Assembly: GCA_015039315.1 (NCBI GenBank)
Contig: WIDE01000115.1
Location: 1-64,000 of the forward strand
DNA: 64,000 bases
Origin: Clavulina sp. PMI_390
Taxonomy: Eukaryota > Basidiomycota > Agaricomycetes > Cantharellales > Hydnaceae
Reading direction: 5' to 3'
Every line of letters starts with the position of its first letter. The first letter of the stretch is position 1. The notes under the pieces are model-generated. The model made no database searches and was not told the origin of the DNA. It saw only the letters and a list, made by a program, of their open reading frames with translations. Shown in pieces: positions 1 to 10,153 of this stretch. The position numbers and the translations under genes were made by a program.

Positions 1-407
1 TCGGAAGGCGAGAGGACCAGCGTGGTCCACGGTTTCAAGCTCAGAAAGCTGGTATAATGAGGACTAAGTATAGCCCAAGCTTGCTCTTGAAGCAATAAAC
101 GGTTCAAACGTGCTGAAGATGTGGTTGGGGTGTCTGGTTGGTGCGGGTGTTCGATTCTTCCATGGATATAGAGCCAGACTTTATAGATCAGCTCTGATGT
201 ATGCTCGATAATATGAGCCCAGCCGCGCGATACCTAAGAGAAATGAACCATTCAGATCCGCCGTTCAATCGAACGGAAGTTCGAGGATATAGTGTTGAGG
301 CAGCTTACAGTTCGTAGCTTCACTATCTCACGGCCCGCCATGTGAGCTAGAATCTCAGGAAGAAGGGGGTCGAGACTGCTGGAAGTAACGGAATTTGGCC
401 GCAGCAT
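1..407 (-). CDS. F-box family protein, 5' part only (runs off the window)
   Basis: This is a member of the expanded F-box family that recurs in this window. Exon 1 (407-309) encodes the F-box helix region with a PLLPEILAHMAGREIVKLR core. The intron is 308-234 (GTAAGC...TTAG, phase 0). Exon 2 starts at 233 with V-S-R-G-W and continues through the family motif YKVWLYIHG and an EQAW motif to the window edge. The start was chosen because it matches exon 1 of the copy at 10154-12309. The family presumably acts as substrate adaptors of SCF ubiquitin ligases; that is inferred from the F-box and no substrate is suggested. Positions 1-105 are identical to 11917-12021, so this is a recent paralogue. 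Confidence 0.75.
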
Positions 408-965
408 AGTGGTATTACAGGGTGATATTCGATTGCAGACGGTAATAATCAATCACTTGTCACTATTGATGGCAGTTCTCCTAGTGATTGCACGACTCCA
501 GGAACTGGATGTGCAAAGTGGAAACAGCGTGTTCGAACCCTGCGCCAAACAACCCCCCACTTTGACAACAATACCCATACCCAGTCAATATGCATCTCGA
601 ATGCTTGGAATGAGATTCAAAGAACTTTCAAGTTTGATAAGTATCCGCACTATCAAAAACCAAATAATCACGCATGATTCTGACCGGACACGCCGACGCA
701 AGCTTGATATGTTAACAGGGCTGACCTGCTTGATTTTCTTTGGGATGGACATATTGCCCGAACTTCGCTTACAATGATGCATTAAAAAGCCCAGGTAGAG
801 CGCGCCCAAAGGGTTATCCAGATAGGATGAAAGCAATCCAGAACAACGGAACGTGGCGCATTGCGAAAATAAATTCTGATGCGAATGGAGAGGCTGATCA
901 TAAGTCGTTAGGCAGAAAGCATGCAAGGCTGTAGAGGACCAATCACCTCGTTATGATGGAGCCGA
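408..965. other. Intergenic, no supported gene
   Basis: This holds the 5' flank of the F-box gene at 1-407 and the 3' flank of the F-box gene at 966-3210. Open frames on both strands lack family motifs and splice logic. A segment of about 38 nt near 529-566 recurs, slightly diverged, near 14491-14528. Confidence 0.5.
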
Positions 966-3210
966 TCATAATGTTAGTATCAGAGCCATTTTTTGTGCAT
1001 ATGGCCCTTGAGACGATGGAGCATTCTGAGGCTGCTCCTGCGGGGTAGCGATAGAGAACGCATCTTGTTGGGAGTGGATATGAGATGATGCCTTGTGGAA
1101 CATTCCCTAAATGGTCGGTTTGAGCTGATAAAATCTAGGAGCTGAATGAGCGGGCGATCTGTTGGCTTACTTGCATGATAATTCGCTCAGAATCTATTTG
1201 AGGCTGCGCTGAAGGGATGAACGGAGGAAGTCGCATCATAGTACGTAGGTAGGGAAGGCGGGTGGAGAGAGGCCAATCACGGAAGATCAACCTCCCACCA
1301 TCAAAGAGCCGACGATCGTGCCATAACATTATCTGTCTTCGTTCAACTACAGAGATTGTCGCTGTATCCGAGTTGTCTTGAGAGGCGGGTATCGCGAGCG
1401 CCGGTAGCTTTCTCAGCTCCGATTGGTGGCCATCAGGGAGCTGGGGCAGAAGCCCCTCACTTCGAAGGACCTCATAAGGCCAGGAATTTTTGTGAAGCTT
1501 GTGACGCACACGATGGCGATTGAAATCAATGGCATTGATGCTGCGAATTGGACCCGAATCTTGATCATTCTCATGGTGCTCCATGATGAATGCAGTGCGA
1601 GAACCAGAGGTGGGAAGATGAGTGAATGTTGGAAAAGGAGGACCTGCAGGGCGCCCATGCAGGAGTGCGCAGTTCTGAGGTCCCCAGACCTTCCAAGGTA
1701 CGCTGCTGGTTGGGTAATCCGCGAGCAGGGTGCTGATATGGGTAACGAATATGTAAACATAGTCGCGATGGTGTGCGAGTGGTGGTGCAAAAGTGAAGAT
1801 AAATTGGACGAGGGAACCATCTCCCTCATGAAGTTGGAGACTTGCAGGACAAGAGGTAGCGTCTGTGTCGGTTTGGGGTCGCTCAACCGCGCCCTTTAGC
1901 GGCATACTAGTGAATTTTTCGTGGTAAAGTGCTGCTTCAGAAGAATCATATCCTGCAAAACAGTGATATCTCGCTGATAATCCCACGCGGAGCGCGATCT
2001 GCGGCAGAGCGAATGTTTGTCGAATTGTTGGGATAGGGAATCCATCGTTATCGGTGATTGTTCTGTTTGAGAAGTCGTATACGATAAGGCCTGGCTCGAA
2101 CTCCATGGGGTTGTGGCTACGAGTATAAGGGTATATAAACGTCGTCGGCGAGAGCAAGAAAAAGCTGAGATGCTCGGGAATAGCTGGTCGCTCAGCTTCA
2201 GCCATGACCAGTCGCTAATGAACACAAAGGAATTCGCGATCAGTATGAAGTTCTCGAGCGAAGGGCGGTTCTGGAATGCCATCATTACGCACTGTTAGTA
2301 GCTCACCGACATGCCAATCCCAGATCAGTATACACGAATCCCATGGACGGCCGTTCGGAGATTCGCTCGAAATCTGAAGAGCAACAAGTTTACCCCGTGT
2401 AAACAGCGTTTGTACATACACTATCTCTTTCGATTTGAAGGGAAGCAGATATCCCACTCTGATGACAGGAGTTCGAGCCAACGGGTGATCGAGCTCAGGA
2501 TTGTGAAAACACCCACACCTAAGAATAGCCCCTGATAGATCGGTTTCGTGGAAGCTTATACAGACCAGGTTCAACAAGGGGTTCTTTAACTCGGAAAAGA
2601 ACACCTACTTCGATGGTATGACGACCAAATCGTCTCCAGGGGAGAAATAAGTATGGGGGTCATCGAGTGTGGAGAGCAAACCTTTTGATGTAACGGTGAT
2701 CGATGGCTGCATGTGCGCTTCAAATGGAGCCTGAGGAAGCTGGAAAAACGAAGAGAAGGGAGGGCGGAAGAATGATTCGGGTGTAAAGTCCTCATTTGAA
2801 TCTACAGGGACAACGGCAGCCATGGACGTGACAGAGACTTCTGGTAGAACCAAAGCACCATCATCTTCAAGGTTAATCAGATGTATCTTCCGAGGTCGCA
2901 ACGATGCCCAAGCTTGCTCTTGTTGAAGGAGGAAGGACAATCGCGCGGATGATGATGTAGGGCGCGCTGAAGAGTTGGGATCATCGATTCTCTGATGGAT
3001 ATATAGCCACACTTTGTACTTGAGCGCCGAAGTAGCCTCGATAGTATTCCTCCATCTATGCGACACCTAATGGACACAATTTAATGAGGACCCCATCTTT
3101 ACCACATGTCAAAGGGCCAGGGTTCTTACACCTCTGCATCTGACGATGTCCACAGCTTCAAGGTGCAGTAGAAGCTCCAAGAGGATGGAGGATTCAAAGA
3201 TGGATACCAT
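966..3210 (-). CDS. F-box family protein (expanded family, complete)
   Basis: Five exons fit reading phase throughout: 3210-3130, 3066-2609, 2518-2293, 2214-1171 and 1106-966, giving 649 residues. Exon 1 is an F-box start (ELLLHLEAVDIVRCRGV). Exon 2 carries YKVWLYIHQ and EQAW. Exon 3 carries NPELDHPLA, LFTRG and IWDWHVGELL. Exon 4 carries LSPTTFIYPY, VYDFS, a W-x-x-WGPQNCALLHG block and IDSERIIMQ. The last exon is a diverged tail ending ILTL. An in-frame TAG after PSK at 2605-2607 is explained by a phase-2 intron (GTAGGT...CTTAG, 2608-2519) at the position used by the paralogues. The probable role is as an SCF adaptor, judged by the F-box alone; the C-terminal part has no recognised domain. 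Confidence 0.8.
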
Positions 3211-3819
3211 TATCTGGCCGGCTATCAAGGTGAAGGTGTGGTTGTATTACCTGGATGACCATCCAGGTCATAGCATGTCCCGGAAAAATTCCCACGCTCA
3301 CAAAACAATTCAACGGACCACCCTCGGTCACAACAACTTCGCCATAAACAGGAGCTCGTCGTCAGAACACCTCTCAGCACTGCATGTCTCAGTGTCTCAG
3401 ACGCCTGACGCAGATGAACATGTCGTTCAGGTCACTTATGGGTTTCTCTCCTCACGCGCGTAAGGTCTTAAACCTGTCCAAAGCCCGACGGTATCTCGGC
3501 CTCCTCTTGCCTACAAACGCCTCGATCGTGCACAACGTCAACACTCGAGTTCACATACACGCCTCTCTTCTTCGATGCAGACATGCGAGTTTCTCATCCC
3601 GTGCAACCATCTTCGGTCTCGAAAACATCGACCGACTCTTTCTCGTGCAAACTGTCCACTTGGTGTGGTCCTTGTACGCTGTCATGCTTGAACTATTCGT
3701 GGACTAAGCCCAATGTCATCATAAACAATTCCAAATATCGTAATTTGGGTCTTTCTTGTCTTGTCGCCCTATCCCCCGAGCTATCACACTTCTCGTTCGT
3801 TCGACCATCTCGAACAGCA
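3211..3819. other. Intergenic, promoter side of the F-box gene
   Basis: About 600 bases between the F-box gene start and the Helitron-associated region. The open plus-strand frames (for example 3384-3707) have no recognisable motif and I do not call them genes. Confidence 0.4.
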
Positions 3820-4500
3820 CCATGGACGACATTTGGTCGACAGAGCAATGCATCTGTAATTAATTTTTTTTCCCTCCAGTGCCGAGCTAACCCGTCTGCA
3901 GCCTACTTGAGGTCTGGCAATGTCTCCCTGAAGCGCATCCGTTCATTACTATCTGTCAATGGAATTCTTCACGGGTCTCGCCACGACACTCTCGATATCC
4001 TCTTGGACAGAGCAACAACTTTGCTCGATGATAATGAGCAACTTCGTCGTCAGCTCACCACACGTTTCAGTGATAGTCATGTAATCCACCAAGGCAAGTT
4101 TTTGATCATTTACGGTCTCATCTATGTTTACTGATACGCGCGCCTACCAAAGGTCATCGTGATGGTGTTGGAAACCATGGGTGTGAGCATATAACTGAGT
4201 TAACCTGTTAGATAAGCGGATCCACTCCGCTGACTATCCATTGACGTGTTCAGACGACGCTTGCAGTGACAACACCGCAAGACCTCCGCCATCGCAAATC
4301 GATGAATGCATTGGTGAGTTTAGGTATAACAAGCACTCCAGTGCCTAACTGTGCATTTTCTTTGTCACAGATTTCCTCAAATCCTTAAATCCAAGTTCGA
4401 TTGGTCGGCTTTTGTCTACACCGTCGGACCCGTTTCCTGTCACTGGGTTATCGCGTGAAGTTGTGATGCTACGAGCGCGAGGTCTTAACTGATTCCCCAG
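3820..4500 (+). other. Possible 5' exons of the Helitron-derived gene
   Basis: Plus-strand coding-like pieces precede the Helitron frame. The piece near 3905-4090 would encode a short coiled-coil-like segment (LDRATTLLDDNEQLRRQL). Another, near 4371-4480, encodes a Ser/Pro-rich stretch after a plausible acceptor. Splice sites and phases linking them to the downstream frame are not convincing, so this is a weak call. It may equally be decayed element sequence. Confidence 0.25.
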
Positions 4501-7112
4501 CCGCAATTCATCGCGTCAATAGCGCTTCGAGAGACGCACGTGAGCGATACCGGACATCAGACGACAACGCCGATGGCCAACCTGCTACGACAAAACATGA
4601 TGATGTGCATACGCAGCCGTTCCTCCATGTTCCTACCGACGACGTCAAGAAAGCTTGTCTAAGAAATTTCTCTAACGCGACAAGTACCGCCAGGCTCAAA
4701 AAAGCGACATGCGCTTGTTGCGGCCGTCGCCAGTTCATGCGTGACATATTTTCACACCAAACGTCAGCCAGCGATATCCCTCATCGTAATCTTCTCCGTC
4801 CTGTTGATCCACACCCTCATGCCACGTTATTTGAGGGATTGATGCTAGATCCTGCCGGGGTTACTATTACTGATGCAGGGGAGATTCTTGCCACTACATG
4901 CCATGAATGTCATAACGCATTGTATCGCAACCGTGTCCCGAAGTTCGCTATAGTGCGCGGTTTTTGGCTTGGACAAGTGCCACCGGAATTATCCCGTCTG
5001 ACACTGGCAGAGAGGATCTTGATTCAGCTCGCCTTTCCAAGAGTTTACCTTGTAAAACTACGCCCAAAATCCAGTCGAGCCCGTCATATGCCACTAGACC
5101 AGTTGACCGACGCCATCAGCGGCTCAGTCTGTTCCGTTAAGATGCCAGAAGACAATGTCATCAAAATGCTTGAGTGACGCCTTCAGACGTCGACTGCTCC
5201 CGTTTTGCCGCACCCCCCATCCGTGTTGGCATCAACTTTGTCTATTGCATGGTTAGGGTTCTCAAAGTATCCCCCGTATTACCTTCGGGGGCTCTTTGAG
5301 GTCCGGCGCTCTGTTGTCCACGATGCCCTCACATGGTTAAAATTCCACAACCCCTTCTACCGCGACATTTCTATCGATCACGACGCGCTATCTAAACTTC
5401 CTGTCAAAGGGACACCTCCCGAGCTATATGTCCACGAGTCAGAGGACCCTCGGTTATGTGCTATGGCCCAGTCTGAAGGTGTTGGCTATGTTAGACTCGA
5501 TGACAACAATGAGGGCGATGAGGGCGATGAGGACAATGACCCGGATCTCGATCACCACACTACCGATGACGAAGAACGTGACACTGTCTCCGACATGGAC
5601 TTTTGTGGTGTCGACCGCGAGTCTCCTGAATCCCCACCCTACGCACCCACCACCCAGGGTAAGTTTCTCGGCGCGCAAATTCCCAATCGAGCGAATCACA
5701 CCCGACTCACGCACTGCATTCATATAGACAGGGTCAATCCCGGCCCTGCTGTTAGTCAACGACAAGGCAACCAATCCAAAAGTAAGACTTGCGTTCAAGC
5801 CGTCATGGCTGTGTCGCTAACATCCGCATTTTATTTGCAAGTCATCCCGAGCCTTTACAACCATCTGCGATCCGTGGACCTTGCCGACATGGACTCACTC
5901 GAAATACGCCCAAATATCGATCGGTTACTGCACAATTTAGCGGAGTCATCGAGTCCTCACAACAATCAACCAGGCCAGGCAGCCCCGGGTGACGAAAGCG
6001 ACGAGAAAGCGTACTGTCTATGGCTCGGTACCGAGTTCCGAAGCCAATACGATTCTGCGACATATGCGAAGGGGTATCCAACTCTATTTCCTTACGGTGT
6101 CGGCATGCCGTTCATCGTGCCGAAAATATCTCTCGCGGTCTACTCCCAACGCGCCCTGACGCTATATGATGATCGATTTTGCAAGAACAAATTCTTCATA
6201 TTTGACCTCTTTGCCGCCCAGCAGAAGTCAGAAGTTGCGATGTCATCAAAGCTCACGTTCAAACGTCCCATGTGGAGCCGCCTGAAACAGCGTATCAAAG
6301 TCCTTGATGTTAATGCTGTGAAACAGGCCCTAGCTGAAGAGGAGGCGGGTGAGGAAATCTCAAATCCCGAGATTCGTGACTTCATCCGAACGGCCATCGC
6401 CACCCGCAGTCATGTCATTGGTTCTGACAATGGTCGTTACCTCTATCGCCAGGAAATCTGGGGGATTTGTATCAAATATGGGAACCCCTTCATTTTCCTG
6501 ACAATCAATCCTGCTGATCATCACGACCCAATTGCTATGTTCCTTGCCGGCGAAGACATCGACCTAGACAACTTCTCGCCCCTTGATGGCCCGTCAAGCA
6601 GCGAGCGTTCAAAAATCCTTGCATCGGACCCATTTGCTGCTACCGAGTATTTTCATATCGTCATCGGCGCTGTTCTCGAACATTTGCTGGGGTTCCATGT
6701 CACGGAAAGGTCAATTACGACTACGCCAGGGGTCCTTGGCCATCTAAGTGCATATTTTGGTATGGTTGAAGAACAGGGTCGAGGAAATCTCCATACGCAT
6801 CTCCTGCTCTGGATCAGAGACATGCCGGACTGCGTGGAGCTTACCGACATGTACAACGATCCACAATTCCTTGAGCGCATGAATGCGTTTGTCCGTTCGG
6901 CAATCCAAGCCCATGTAGATGGCGTTGATGAGAATCGAGGCGTGAGGCCTGCTCCTGATCCCCACCCTTCTTGGCAACGCCCCATTTCCACCGACACCCC
7001 CGATTTTGAGCTTCAATCAATCAACGCCGAACGCAATCATGTTGAGGCAAGCCAATTTCATCTCTGCACGCGTGCGCCACACGGATGCGAGAAAACGTGC
7101 ACATACTTTTAG
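4501..7112 (+). pseudogene. Truncated Helitron transposase relic (DUF6570 + Helitron-like N domain)
   Basis: One reading frame runs from a likely exon start at 4501 to a stop at 7112, broken by an in-frame TGA at 5175-5177. The first part has a cysteine-rich segment (CACCGRR, then CHECHNALYRNRVPKFA) typical of DUF6570, which precedes Helitron helicase-like domains in basidiomycetes. The second part continues DUF6570 (WLKFHNPFYRDISID), then has an acidic linker, then the Helitron-like N-terminal region with FLTINPADHHDP and the Rep-type HUH-like motif GRGNLHTHLLLW (His codons at 6791 and 6797). The frame ends just after a CxxxxHxCxxxC segment. The Rep catalytic tyrosines and the Pif1-type helicase are absent, so the element cannot be autonomous. 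A 63-nt in-frame intron (about 5659-5730) is possible. No TC or CTRR terminus was located. Confidence 0.75.
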
Positions 7113-8106
7113 CGGACACTACACCTGGACCTCGAGTGTGGAAAACATCTGGGTTATTCGTCGGGGCGAATCGGGTCTGGCCCTGCCCTACCGTCCACCG
7201 GTTTTCCCGGCCGTTGTTGGGTGAGAGGTTTGTTTCCTCCTTGAGAGATATTGGATCTGACCACTCGACTAGCGCACCGGCCGCGTCTGTGAAATCGGCT
7301 GTTGTTATGAGGTGCGTCGTTTCTCTGAAGTACCTCCACACGCGTCTGACTCTGGAAATGTCGATAGCGTTGGCGATTCGACTGCTGCCGATGGGCAAGG
7401 TGAAGGGTAGGCCTCTTTTGTTCTTTCGTTTCGAACGTCATCGCTGAGTGCTTCAATGTTGTAGGTCTTCCCAATCCGCCGACACGTTGTGAGTAGGTTT
7501 TTGATGACCTGGAAATTGTTGTTGACGATCGTACAGGTCGGCCGCAGAATCCGATAGTGAGCGAGTGAACAACGATGAGGATGGCGTGGCCGATAGCAGG
7601 CAAGTGTCTTGATGACCTCGCTCGCTTGTTCTGCGCTGATCTGTAAACCTTAGTTCGGGAAAGAAGAAACGCAAGGCGAAGGCGGTGGATAGGTCTGGAG
7701 ATGAGACAGATAAGGTTGTAAAGAAGAGGAAATGATTGTCCGTACATCATTCCTCAACAGCCTGTCTCTATTGTAACAATTGTACCATATAAGTGATCGT
7801 TCGTGTGGTTCGACATAAATAAATACATTCTCTGTTGTGTCCTATTGTTGTGTCATCCAGGTCATCGCCGCTTTGCCGGCCTTCACAAGTTTGAGGTGCC
7901 TATTAGGCTTTGTTTCCGTATGTGGTCACCGAGTCAGAAAACTTCTGGATGGGCAAAACCGGCCTCGATCATAGTATGTCGTATCATTCACAATATTTTA
8001 CAATGACCTTGATGTTTAAGTATTTGATTTTGAATGGTCATTTTAGACTGGGGATGAACGTCGACGAATTGTATCAGACATGAAGGGTTTGACGTACATC
8101 AATACA
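7113..8106 (+). other. Orphan 3'-terminal exons, otherwise intergenic
   Basis: Downstream of the Helitron break, plus-strand pieces look like the spliced 3' end of a gene. They are a Ser/Asp-rich segment near 7330-7405 (HASDSGNVDSVGDSTAADGQ), another between a CAG acceptor and a GC-type donor near 7540-7600 (SAAESDSERVNNDEDG), and a lysine-rich end at about 7650-7733 (SGKKKRKAKAV to VVKKRK then TGA). The basic end would suit a nuclear localisation signal. No 5' part or conserved domain is visible, so this may be a gene remnant stranded by the Helitron. Nothing is seen in 7740-8106. Confidence 0.3.
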
Positions 8107-9831
8107 CTACCAAGGTTCGACAAGCGGCGCATTATCGTGCCACAGAACTTTGTCCTTTACCACCACAAAGCGACCTTCAAACTTAGAGCACAACTCGATA
8201 AACTGCTCTATCGTATGATCGCCCGTGGTTCGATACAGTGCTAGTGTGATGGAAAGGTTGAGACGATGTTCAAGAAGCTGCTGAAGGGCTAGAGCTAGCA
8301 CCGCGACAGCCTCGGATATTCCGTGGCCAAATTCAAGACGATGCATCTCAACACTGTACCATAGCATTCGAAGAGCCGGGAGGAAGGGGTATGGGAGTTG
8401 AGAAGTGGGCGATCCACTCGTGGTAGTTAAGCAGGCGAGTCCTTTGAGCAATTCGCATTCGCCTTCAGCCTCTGAGACACCTTTGAGATTACGAACGCGA
8501 ACGAGAATTTCTTCAAGATGAGAATGGTCTGAAAGGAATTGGTGAAGTTTGGCCTTATAGCCATTTATGCTAACAAAGGATATCCGCTTGAGAGCCGGGA
8601 ACGTTTGTCGTGTCCTTTGGGCATCCCCAAAGTACCAGTCATTGTTGTTGCTGTACCAAATGCCACTGAGTGAAAGAAGCTCGCATCTAGGGGCAACCAG
8701 CTGGGGAAACCCCCCAGCTAGCGCTTCCGCACCCAACTTGAATTTTTTGAGGTGGAGAAGCTCGAGCGGCTCGATAAACTTTGATTGCACTCGTGTGTCG
8801 TTATATTCCTCGTCATCGTCATAGAATCGCCAATCAAAGCATTCCAGATTAGGGCAGTGACGTGCAATACGGATGACCAGCTCTTAAATGTCGAATTGTC
8901 TCCAAAGGAAGCCGAAGATCATTCAATGATGGTCGTGGTTCTATGCTCTCTGCTAGCGCACTGAACTCGATATCAGCAGATTCAATCTGAGATTCATGCT
9001 GTTGCCAGAATGGTATCAGGGGCGGGCGGTGGATGAGCCCCCTCTTGCTTCCAGTGTGATCAGCAAATTTCACACTACGAAGGGCAGGGCAAACCAAGCC
9101 AAAATCGCGAATCGCTTGGGTGCTTTCGCTCATCCGCAACTTCTTCGGCCCAGAGCATACTTCCATGCGATGACAGCGGTAGATATGCGGTTGTAGTATG
9201 GGCAGGAGCTGTAGCAGGTTGGAACGGGTGTTATCGACATTCACGAAGATAATGAGGTTGACCAAAAGACTTTTGGACCTCTGGAGTTGACTCTCAAGCA
9301 CGATCGGTGAGGTGGAATACGTTTTCGTGAGGGAAATGACGACGTTCGTCCAGCACTTCGGCGTGTGGATCGCAATCTCCCGGATTCGTCGGGACGACAA
9401 GTTCATAGAGATGAACGACTGGAAGAGTGGAAAATACTTGTCGTCTCGGTTCTTGGGGTCCCACATTATCATCGACGGCTGAGAGGTTTCGCACGGCGTA
9501 AGCAACTCCAAAATGTATGACAGAATTTCATCTGGGATCCGAAGCATGGGCGGGATAGAGCCATGGAGACGGGCTGCAAGCTGGGAAGTACTAGCAGATT
9601 TCTCTTTGATGATTGGAGCGATCATCTCATCCCGGTCGGTGTCATCCAGTGGAGGCGTCAATGACACGGACCTAAGATCATAACAGCTCCGTTAAGTTGG
9701 TGTGCGTCGGAGACCGCAAAAACTTCTTGTAGCACATACAGTCCAGGCGAACTGGCAACGCCCCTTGCTCTTGGAGCTACCGGTGTCTGATTAGGCCGTC
9801 CCTTTCTCCCTTCAGGATCACTGTCGCCCAT
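8107..9831 (-). pseudogene. F-box/LRR-type protein with a frameshift
   Basis: Exon 1 (9831-9740) starts MGDSDPEGRKGRP. An intron (9739-9672, GTATGT...TTAG) joins in phase to an exon holding a fungal F-box, MLRIPDEILSYILELLTPCE, at about residues 70-90. An LRR-like C-terminal region follows (CPALRSVKF, CPNLECFDW), ending at 8107. This is the common agaricomycete F-box layout and differs from the expanded family elsewhere in the window. The frame ETIRHLR stops at 8849, but the next frame resumes smoothly at about 8886 with ELVIRIARHCPNLECFDW. So one base is lost or gained there, by mutation or by assembly error. Function, if intact, would be substrate recognition for an SCF ubiquitin ligase. 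Confidence 0.7.
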
Positions 9832-10153
9832 ATTTCCGGTGTTCGATTATATAGGCTGAGGGACGGGGGTCAGAGGAAGTGGTCAGAACTATAGCAAGAC
9901 CACGTCTCACAAGTAGTCACGACAGGTCACATGCTTTGTCGCTCGGGAGCTCTCGAGCAGTATTCAGAAGAGGACCTGTGAAAGCTGGGAGATCGTGCTC
10001 CGAACTTCAGGGACTTCTTGTGAAGGTCGCTAGACACACCCTCAGTTGCAACAATGATGGATTGGGTGAATCAGATCTTTACGACTGTATGGAATCACGA
10101 ACACTGTATATTAGAACTCAGGACGACGGATTTGAATGGTCTCAAGGATCGGG
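9832..10153. other. Intergenic, convergence of two minus-strand genes
   Basis: This holds the promoter side of the F-box/LRR gene and the 3' flank of the next F-box gene. A plus-strand frame at 9879-10241 overlaps the real last exon of the gene at 10154-12309 and is treated as its shadow. Confidence 0.4.

Noticed and set aside
528..566. tRNA-like T-arm word (GTTCGAACCCTGC)
   Set aside because: No matching stem, anticodon arm or acceptor stem could be drawn on either strand.
2605..2607. In-frame TAG in the F-box gene at 966-3210, suggesting a pseudogene
   Set aside because: A phase-2 intron (2608-2519, GTAGGT...CTTAG) at the position used by all paralogues removes it, and the total coding length then divides by three.
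7154..7750. 198-residue minus-strand frame
   Set aside because: Composition is typical of antisense to Ser/Asp- and Lys-rich coding pieces; no domain.
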